Shown here: positions 19,980 to 30,747 of the stretch, one piece after another
How the letters are laid out: each line of letters starts with the position of its first letter
Position numbering within the stretch: the stretch's first letter is position 1
Origin: Actinomortierella ambigua
Lineage: Eukaryota > Mortierellomycota > Mortierellomycetes > Mortierellales > Mortierellaceae
Direction: 5' to 3'
Assembly: GCA_016098155.1 (NCBI GenBank)
Contig: JAAAJB010000393.1
Location: forward strand, 1 to 33,326
Length of the DNA: 33,326 nt
Notes under the pieces: model-generated
What the model saw: only the letters and a program-made list of their open reading frames with translations
What the model was told of the DNA's origin: nothing
Database searches by the model: none
Program-made: the position numbers and the translations under genes

Positions 19980-22900
19980 ATGTCGTCCGAGGCAAAGATA
20001 AAGCTGCTCACCACTGCATTGCAGCGTGCAGCCACCATTAACAATGTGGCCATGGCAGCGCAGGCCAACAAGAAGAGTTGCATGGCCATGAATCATCGCA
20101 TCCAGATTGCCAACGAGTTTATCAAGGCTGCGTACCACCGCACAAAGGAGGCACCCCTGAAGACGCCTCCCTTGGCCATATCTGATATCGCGCTCAACAA
20201 CTATTGCGCGCTCCTTGACCGCATGAAAGAGTTTTTGATAGTGATGTGCAAGCGCAAGCCTATGAGCAAGGTAACGAGCATCCCACAGCAAGAAGAGCGA
20301 TCTCCCCCCCTCCCTCCATATCGCTCGTTCGCTCTCCCTCCCTCCTCCTCTTCCTCTTCCTCTTCCTCTTCCTCTTCCTCTTCTCTTCCTCCTCCCTTTT
20401 TGCTTCTCTCTTTCCCCCGAAAGCAAGTAACAGAGATGTTCTTTCTTGATCATGCGAGCACGTACCCTTTTTTGACCCACGTTCACACGCATATACATCC
20501 GCGCACGCACTCGTCTTGCTTCTTTTGCCTTGCCGCAGGTTCGCACATGTTGGGGCAAGAGGCCCCCTTTGACCTGGAGTAGAGTCGTTCTTCACCGAAA
20601 AAGAAGCTCTCTCTTCCCATGTTGTGTCCAATATCAAACTTCAACAAAGATACCAACACAGAGAGAGGGGGCGAAGGAAAAAGATGCACACACAACACAT
20701 TGTTGGTGTGAGCATGCACTCTGTTTTGGTTATTTTTTCCCTTCTTTTCTTTCTCAGCTTTCGTCTATTAACCCTGTATATTGTGTTCTGCCCTTTCTCA
20801 CCTGGACCACACAGCTCTTTTACGCTCTTCGCTTCCGCGATGAGTTTGATGCTCACATGCGCGAGTTTGATGTTGCCGTTCTCGAAGTAAGTTCTATCGA
20901 CCGCGCTAGACGCGTCCCCCCCCTGGTCCCCTTGCGACGTGTAGATGATCACCCCTCTCCTCGCTTGTTTTCTATCTGCTCTTCCATCAACTGTCACTTC
21001 CTCCCCTTGCAACAATTTGCCTGCTCTCCACCATTCTCAGCAACCTACCTTGCCTTGTCTTGATTGAACCTCGTATCGCCTCCTTTCTGATCCTGCGCCC
21101 GTTGCATTGTTCATTACACGTTCTGTAACCACGAACACAGCATGGCTCTCACTATTCACCGCCACACGGCCTACATCGCCCTTTCCCCTCTTGTTCTTTT
21201 GTAACCATGCGATAAACATCGGCAGCAACGACAACAATATCCGTGCGCAAGGACCTCGCATCTTGTCTTGTGTCTCTGGTTGAAAGATGGAGAGAGATCC
21301 TCACCCAATTTTTTTTCCTCCTTCCCCTTGGACCCAAAAATAAACTCAACACTCATACCCCCCTCTCCTTCGTCCCCCTCCCCCAAAATATAGCTGAACC
21401 TCGGTATTGCCCTGCGTACAGAAGCTCAACTCGATTCAGATAGGGATGCTCTCGAAGAGGACATGTCGGAGCTCAAGGGCTTCCGCAAGGAGCTGCAGAA
21501 TGGCATCGATAATCTTGGTGGCCAGCTGGCGATGATCCGACAGATGATTGCGCGCAATCAGCCGATGGAGGATATTCTGGCGGCCGTTGAAATTGACTTT
21601 CGCGATGTCGTCGAGATCAACCCACCCGAGACGCGTCGGGGTCGCACCTTCCCCGTCCACAAGCGGTCGTGGCTTGCCCAAGAGGTGGCCGAGAAGCCCT
21701 TGGGTTACTTTGGCAGCAACGACATGCTGGATATGCTCAAGAACGAGGTTGCCATCCTCAAGAAGCTCGATCGGTGCAACTATATCGTCAAGTTTATGGG
21801 CGTCACAAACAGGAACAGCAACATGAGCATCATCATGGAGTGGCTCCCTGGTGGCGATCTCGCCACAGCATTGGCTAATGTAATTGGAAGATCTTTTGTG
21901 GTGCATCCCGCATTCTTAAAATGTTCAGTCCGGTTATCGGAGGACATTAATTGGCTAACAAGTTGCATCGCGTCATCTCTCCCCCTCCCTTCTGTTATTC
22001 TAGGGTATCTTTGACTGGGAGCAAAAACTCTTTGTTGCTGCCGACATTGCTCGCGGTCTACTGTTTTTGCACGAGGTAACGAGCACATTTTTTTTTTTTA
22101 GCTTTGTTTATTTCCCACGACGTCGTGTGCCCTCCCCGATCCAGTCTACATGCCGCACCTCATCCCCCCCCCACATATTTTAAGCGGGAGGCTAATACCG
22201 ACGTCACACCGGCGGGGTTCATACACCATGTCATTTTCTTTCTTAGGTTGGTATTATCCACAAGAACCTTCGAGCCAAGAACGTGGTGCTGACGCGATTC
22301 AACCAGGCCAAGATCAGCAACTTTCGACAAAGTCGACTTGAGAATGCGGCGACTCGGCCCATGTCGGACCCGTTCAGCTTTGTGCGGTGGTTGGCGCCGG
22401 AGAAGATGATGCCAAAGGAGACACGGTATGGGCCTGAGTGCGATATTTATAGTTTTGGCATGTTGCTCTTTGAGATTGCATCGAACCATATCCCGTTCCC
22501 GACCTACCGGGATCGCGAATTGCCAGAGTTGATTGTGCTCAAGGAGATGTATGAGACGATCCCCGAGGGCACCCCGACAGAGTATGCCAACATCATGTCG
22601 GCCTGTTGGTCTCATGATGGCAAGCTCCGCCCGACGGTGTCGCAAGTGCTACTAATCTTGCGGGATGCTTGCCATCGAGTGCCGAATGGTCAGTCGACAT
22701 TTGGAGGCCTGGCCGCCAACCTCAACAATCCAGCTCCACTGTTTGCGATTGCGCCTCCTACGCCGGCCACGCAGTCGAGCGAGATCTTGCCCATTTCGCC
22801 GCCGATGACGCCGGTTCGGCAAAACGGATTGTTGACACCCGAGATCTGGAACAATCCGTATGTGAATAAGCGACATGTGGAGGACAAAATGGAGCAAATG

Positions 22901-24524
22901 CGGGCGGAGCAACTTCAACAACAACAGCAACAACAACAGCAGCAGCAAGGGCAGCCATCGCAGGGATCACAATCTCCGATTTCTTCTCATCGCAATAAGC
23001 GTCGCTCCACCCCGCAATCGCAACCTTTATCACAACCTCAGTCCCAATCCCCCGTCCAGTCCCCGGCCCAGTCCCCACGGTCGTTGCGCCTTCCTCATCA
23101 GTTGGCTGTCCCTACCATCGCCGTCGTCTCCGAACGGTCGCTCCCTAACCCAGGATCACCACCGGCATTTGTGCCGCCGCCGCCGCCGAGCATTGAAATC
23201 AGCGAGACATCTGAGGCGACTTTAGCGACGACAACGACGACATCGACATCAAAGATGGGGGTTCCGTCGTCGTCTTCGCCAAAACTATACAAGGTGCCCA
23301 TCCCTGAAGGATCGCCAGTGAAGGAGAGGCCTGCGGAGAAGGAGGAGTACGTGTCTATGTCAGTGGAAGCGATTCCAGTGATTGTGGAGAAGATGGCGGG
23401 ATCGCCGGTGATGGCAATGGCAGCGGCGACGGCGGCGACGACGACATCAACGACGACCACAATGATGATGACAGCGACAACAGCGACAACGACAACGACA
23501 ACGACAGCGGCAGCGATGGTGACCACGCCGCCTGTGATCCCGACGTCGACCAAGCCATTGGGACTCAAGGTGCGCAAGCTGAAGAAGCCGCTGGACGAGC
23601 AGGTGAATGAGATGAGCCTTCAAGAGGCCCAGCCTAACCCACCATCGCCCGTGGTGGCATCCGCGACAACGACGACAGCGACAACGGCGATTGGCAGTAG
23701 TGGCGGTCGCGTGCCTATGGAGGCAGGGCTGAGTCCCCAACAGCAACACCGACAGCTACGTCAGCAAAACTCCGCGCAGTCGCAGCAACAGCAGCAGCAG
23801 CAGCAACAGCCACAGCCACAGCCGCAACAGCAACAGGAGGATTTGCCGGTGAGACGATCGTCTGTAGAGTCTCTTATTCAGGATCAAGGCCCGCCGGAAG
23901 GGTTCACAATGGCGGCCGCTCTGCATCTGCATGAGAACAGCGAGCGTGAGCGTGCTTGGCGCGTGTTCAAGTACTATGCAGACCGGAATGATCCCGAGGG
24001 TGTCTACTGGACTGCGTACTACAAGGTAAAAAAAAAAGAAGCCTCCCTCCATCTCTTCGTCCCTCCCCCAACCATCGTGTCCGCAAAAATGACGTTGCTA
24101 ACCATTTGGCGTTGTTATCTCTCTCTCTCTCTCTGTCTCTTCTCTCTTCAAGTTCCATGGTGAAGGAGGCCAGACAATGGAGCGCAAGGTGGCGTTTGAC
24201 CAATTCAGGCGCTTGGCGGAGATGGAGCCGTCGGCGTCGCCGACGTTGAAGAGCCTGCTGTCGAATGCGCATTTCTACACGGCGGTGTGTTTTCTGGAGG
24301 GACAAGGCGTGTCGCGGAGCCAGAGCACGGGATTCAAGCATATGGAGAAGGCGGCGGATCTGGGAAATGCGTTTGCACAGTATCTGATTGGCGATGCGTA
24401 CTCGAAGGGTACATCGGGCGTGATCAAGAGTCTGGAGAAGCGGAATATGTACTGGCAAGCTGCGGCACAGCAGCGTGAGCCTCGAGCAATGGAACAGTGC
24501 CGGCGCCATGGCATTGCGTTTTAA
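19980..24524 (+). CDS. MLKL-like architecture: helical bundle, pseudokinase, Sel1-like repeats, 1023 aa
   Basis: Exons 19980-20270, 20815-20886, 21394-21879, 22004-22075, 22247-24025 and 24153-24524; all five introns are phase 0 and the sum is 1024 codons. Residues 1 to about 170 are helical and resemble the N-terminal bundle of MLKL/HeLo-type proteins (AAQANKKSCMAMNHRIQIA; LFYALRFRDEFDAHMREFD). A TKL-type kinase fold follows, about 195-460. The beta3 lysine remains (EVAEK, Lys222), as does a candidate alpha-C glutamate (Glu239), but no glycine-rich loop is visible, HRD is HKN (312-314), DFG is NFR (332-334) and APE is kept (357-359), so it is probably a pseudokinase. Residues about 470-850 are a Gln/Pro/Ser/Thr linker with two poly-Gln runs. 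From 877 there are about three Sel1-like helical repeats (FLEGQGVSRSQSTGFKHMEKAADLGNA). A cell-death or signalling-scaffold role is inference; it might instead be an ordinary kinase-Sel1 protein, a type expanded in some early-diverging fungi. Confidence 0.85.
20351..20380 (+). repeat. hexanucleotide repeat inside intron 1
   Basis: Five perfect copies of TTCCTC lie in the 544-bp first intron of the pseudokinase gene, flanked by further imperfect CCT/CTT units. It makes the plus strand an extended pyrimidine tract about 430 bp before the acceptor used. Confidence 0.92.
22912..22947 (+). repeat. CAA/CAG tract coding poly-Gln in the pseudokinase linker
   Basis: Interrupted CAA and CAG codons give a run of eleven glutamines at about residues 530-541, after the kinase fold. 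A second Gln/Pro tract is coded near 23784-23840 (about residues 820-838). Confidence 0.9.
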
Positions 24525-24959
24525 ACAAAAAAAGAAGGGAGTGAAAGAGAGGAAAAAAAAAACCGTACAGCACGTACAACACTCACGACACTCACAACAC
24601 GCACAACACGCACAACACACAACACACAACACACACACGCGCACACGGGAATGTTCTGTTTTTTATATTATTCTCGATATTTTATTTTGGACATCCAAAA
24701 AAAAAAGAGACAAAGAATCATCTATGTGGAAGGGCTCTTTTTGTGTAGTATGATGAGTAAGATCACGCCGTCTGTTGGCTTGTCACTTGCTTTCGTAGTA
24801 GACTGGTCAAGCAATTACCCGATCCTATTCGCGGCTGTTGGCTTGGGGAGGAGGGATTTTGAGAATGGTCCTCTTCATCATCATCAACCTCCTCCTCAAC
24901 CTCCTCATCAGCTTCCATTCTTCATCCATTCACCATCAACTACACACGAAAAAAAAATC
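24525..24959. other. intergenic region with CACAACACG-type repeats
   Basis: Holds the 3' untranslated region of the pseudokinase gene, with an ACAC-rich tandem block, followed by the leader of the next gene. The leader has CATCATCATC/CCTCCTC-like runs and an A8 stretch before the ATG at 24960. No other gene is seen. Confidence 0.6.
24571..24646. repeat. degenerate CACAACACG / ACACAAC tandem array
   Basis: About 75 bp of purine-poor CA-rich units (CACGACACT, CACAACACG, CACAACACA) lie 47-122 bp after the stop of the pseudokinase gene, so probably in its 3' untranslated region. Confidence 0.85.
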
Positions 24960-25430
24960 ATGGCTCGTTCTTCGTACATTATTGCTGCGTTGGCCTTTTT
25001 GGTCCTCCTCGTTCAAACGGTCGCCGCTCAGGTGTCATCGGGTGTCTATCGCATCGTGAGTGTGACCGAGGGCACGTCAGTGCGCCCTCAGGCGCCAGGC
25101 GCGCCATTCTATGTGCCAGCAGGCGGACAACCTGTTCCTCCTGGATCCATCCCAGACATCTTTGACGTCCTCCGTTTGGCCAATGGAGACTACCTCTTCA
25201 TGGCCAAGACCTACCCCTTGTATGCCCGGTCGACCCCGACCATTGTGACGCTGAACCAGCAAGGATCGAACTACAGGCTCGAGGCTGTCGACGGTGGGGC
25301 GTTTTTGATCAAGAGCAAGGATGGCAACCTCGCTTGGACAGTGCAGATTGGCAATCTCAAGAGCATCATTACGCTCCAGGCACCCAGTGCTGGCTCGACG
25401 CTGCAGCATTTCCGCTTTGTTCACATCTGA
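24960..25430 (+). CDS. small secreted cysteine-free protein, 156 aa, possible beta-trefoil
   Basis: Single exon. A signal peptide is clear: basic start, hydrophobic core IIAALAFLVLLVQTV, likely cleavage after VAA at about residue 23. The mature chain of about 133 residues contains no cysteine, which is unusual for a small secreted fungal protein. It opens with SSGVYRIVSV and closes with LQHFRFVHI, with internal repeats of a short beta-strand pattern (GDYLFMAK, SNYRLEAV, GAFLIKSKDG). This resembles beta-trefoil proteins such as fungal lectins or mycocypin-like protease inhibitors, but the match is weak and the function is not established. The reading frame is open further upstream; I chose the ATG at 24960 because the signal peptide starts there and the upstream part is leader-like. 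Codons are biased to C/G endings. Confidence 0.82.
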   Translation: MARSSYIIAALAFLVLLVQTVAAQVSSGVYRIVSVTEGTSVRPQAPGAPFYVPAGGQPVPPGSIPDIFDVLRLANGDYLFMAKTYPLYARSTPTIVTLNQQGSNYRLEAVDGGAFLIKSKDGNLAWTVQIGNLKSIITLQAPSAGSTLQHFRFVHI

Positions 25431-27876
<2,446 letters not shown>

Positions 27877-28379
27877 AAAAAAAAACAAGAAATGCATTCC
27901 TCAACTTCCCTCATTTGAAACAACAAAACCAACACCTGTTTTTGCACTTTCTGTTCGTCTAGCTACTGCACTTATATTTTTTAAAAAACAGAGATACCCT
28001 CGCAGAAAAAAAAAAGATCACAAACCCCCCACTTCTCATGTTATTTCAGGTTGACGATGTTTCTGGACCTGTGTAAATGCTACTATTGCTGTGTAAAGAA
28101 ACGAGATGGAAAAGTCAATTCCTTCACCGTGTCTTGGTAAGGTTGTTGCTCAAACACCAGATGTGATCCCCAGGGATGCGAGTATTCTGCAGCCCAGCGA
28201 CAAAGCGAGCAGACCCACATGAGGTAGTACTGTAGGTGATGCCCGTGTCATTTTTAGAAAAAGAATAGTCGTTCCGAAGTTGCATTGATGAGGTCAATCT
28301 TTACGAAGGGATAGATTGGACAAGTCATCATCGTTACCCGCAACCACATATTAGCAAAGTGATGTGACGGAAGTCGTTG
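27877..28379. other. convergent 3' flanks of ECT1 and GPALPP1
   Basis: About 500 bp between the stop codons of two genes pointing at each other. It is A-rich just after the ECT1 stop. No gene is seen; both polyadenylation sites must lie here or the transcripts overlap. Confidence 0.65.
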
Positions 28380-29769
28380 TCACATGAAATTGCTCTTCCG
28401 GCTATGGGAGAAGCGTGTGCCAAGACCTGACGCCTGTTTGACCAAAGTATCGCGCTGTTTGGTGTCGATCCGGCGACCACCCAGCACATCCTTCTCACGA
28501 TCGAACGCGCGTTTCGATGGGTTGTCGTGCTCCTTGTCGTTGCGTTCCCATGCCTTATCCTTGAGATATTTTTCTTGATGCAACTCCATCAAAGATTTCG
28601 AGCGATTATCAGCCTATTGAAAAAAAAAAACAAGTAAAAAAAAAAAAAAGAGTAGCAATATAGGTTGTGAGTTAGTCCTAGGTCAAATTTAATCCGTGGA
28701 GGCCCTCCAAAGAAACGCGGGCTGGGTTTCTTTCACCCTTTCTGCTTACATTGTATGCACGGATCTGGTCTTCACGCTCCTGGTCGGCCTTGATCCGACC
28801 GTGTGAACGCTCAAACTCTTCCTTGGGATCACGTTTCCGCTTGGACGAGGAAGAATCCTTGCTGCTACGCTTGCCAGCCAGACGCTCCTCCCTCTCCGCT
28901 GGTGTCTCCGTCCACAAGAAGTTGTCCTGTGGCCCCTGCTCGCGGCGCTGAAACTGGCGTGCTGAAAGCTTCAAGGGGTCGTCTATTGTTATCACAGTTA
29001 GCAATGGATGTTGGTTTTTTTTTTTTTTTTTTTTTTTCAATTGAAAGAATAGAGGAAAACACAGATGAGTAACGAAAGCACTTTCACACACAGACACCCA
29101 CTCGAAAATAAATGCATAAAAAAAAAGTACGTTACTGTCCAAAAGTCTCGATTCTGGCGGCAGCGTCATCCACTCTTCACGGAGATTCTTCTTCTTCTTC
29201 TTATCCTTGGCGTTTTTATCTTGACCATCTTCTCCTTCAACGTCCTCCTCGTCCTTTCCTTCCAGCTTGCGACGCATCCTCTCCGCCCGCTCCTCAAACT
29301 CATCGGCCGCCGTCCGCCGTGAGAGCCGTTCCCGCTCAACCGCTGTTGGTAAGGAGGGTCCAATCCCACCGTCGTCCGAGTCCGAGTCATGGTGGGTTCC
29401 TTGCGTGTAAGCACCCGCAGGCGGGGGCATGGCTGGACCTATCGCTCGTCGTGACGCCGAAGATGACGGAGTGGTTGTTGTTGGTGGTAATGCTGGCCCT
29501 TTGCGGCGCCGAGCCTCTAGAAGCTCTGGGGGAAGTTCTGGAGCAAAATCTTCGGGATCTTCCTCGGCTGTTGAAGGCGGTGGTCGTGTTGGTCCGATGC
29601 TTGGGCCAATACTAGGGCCGATGCTTGGGCCAATACTGGGACCTATTTCAGACGACTCATCGTCGCTACTCGTCTGCTGGTTGTGGTCATTGTGTCGATC
29701 CTTCTGGTCCTCCTCGTCCTCCTCGCGTGCCTTCCTGAGATGAGGTGGTAATTCTGGTCCAATGGCCAT
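28380..29769 (-). CDS. GPALPP1: GPALPP motifs-containing protein (DUF3752), 366 aa
   Basis: Three minus-strand exons: 29769-29136, 28982-28750 and 28613-28380, with phases 1 and 0 agreeing, 367 codons in all. The family mark is repeated (I/A)GPxLPP: MAIGPELPP at the start, then APELPPE, GPALPP, IGPAMPPP and IGPSLP. A block of IGPS repeats lies at about 42-61. After a Lys/Glu helix comes REEWMTLPPESRLLDND, then the DUF3752 region DPLKLSARQFQRRE, and at the end RSKSLMELHQEKYLKDK and WERNDKEHDNPSKRAFDREKDVLGGRR. It is highly charged and probably nuclear. The family's biochemical role is not known. Intron 1 uses the donor GTAACG; the joined codon is AAC (Asn). It is convergent with ECT1 and in tandem with the amidohydrolase gene upstream. 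Confidence 0.92.
29587..29646 (-). repeat. five 12-bp units coding IGPS repeats
   Basis: Five adjacent 12-bp units code IGPS (last one IGPT) in the GPALPP1-like protein. Alternate units are nearly identical (ATTGGCCCAAGC / ATCGGCCCTAGT), suggesting duplication of a 24-bp block. Confidence 0.92.
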
Positions 29770-30249
29770 GTTTAATTGTTCATGTTATGGAGAAACGAAA
29801 AAAATTGGAATGGCATCTCATTCAAAGCGCCACCACCCTAAAATCGCTCTGAAAATAAAATTATTCTTGTGGAGGTCAGTGTCGACCTCATCCTGAGGAG
29901 GGGCTATCCTTTTTTGGACTGGCTGCCCAAAATCGGTTGTATATTCTTCTTTTCTGATATTTAAGCAGAGGCATCATAGTGTACACGACTCTGGCTCCAG
30001 GCATTGTTCACGTTCACTTTAGAATAGAGGATGGAATTGATGGAGCGGTTGAATATTAGGGAGGGTCCTCTGTATTCAGGGAGTGACTCAAAGACTTTGA
30101 CGACGAATGGAGAGAACATCATGATCAGGTAACTTGGAGGCACACAACTGCGACCCCTGTCACCCACTACTTGACACAGGATGTAGAAGAGGGGAGGGGA
30201 GATAGTAATATTCTATTCAACTTCTAGAAAATAGCAAATACGTACTTGA
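29770..30249. other. gap between two tandem minus-strand genes
   Basis: Contains the 5' flank of GPALPP1 and the 3' flank of the amidohydrolase gene. On the minus strand a frame ending at 29961 encodes a peptide of about 53 residues from an ATG near 30122; I do not call it a gene. Confidence 0.5.
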
Positions 30250-30716
30250 CTACTGGAATCCTCCGAATCCTTCGAGGACACCACCGACATTCTGGCCTAT
30301 CTTCTCAACGCAGTAGCCGCCCTCCTGGACAAACAATGTAGGGACTCCAATGCTACGGATGGCTGCGCCGATCCGAGGGTAGGCGTCGGACGTCATCTGG
30401 AAGCCTGCGATGGGATCCTCCTGGAACGTGTCAACGCCCAGAGACACAATGACATAATCTGGTGCAGACGGGCGCACATGGTCGTCGATGACCTTTTGCA
30501 GTGCCGCCATGTACTCGTCGTTGTTGGTCGACTTGGGCAGAGGGACGTTGATGTTGAAGCCCAGTCCTTCGCCCTCTCCTTGCTCCTCCTTGGAACCTGT
30601 GAAGAACGGGTAGCCCTTCTCGCTATGCAGCGACGTGTACAGTGGATTCTTGACCGAGTAGAAGATCTCTTGCGTGCCGTTGCCACTTTAATTTTATGTG
30701 GCGATGATAAAAGGAG

Positions 30717-30747
<31 letters not shown>

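Noticed and set aside
24651..24959. In-frame N-terminal extension of the secreted protein
   Set aside because: It would bury the signal peptide and translates leader-like repeats (His/Pro/Gln) upstream of the ATG at 24960.
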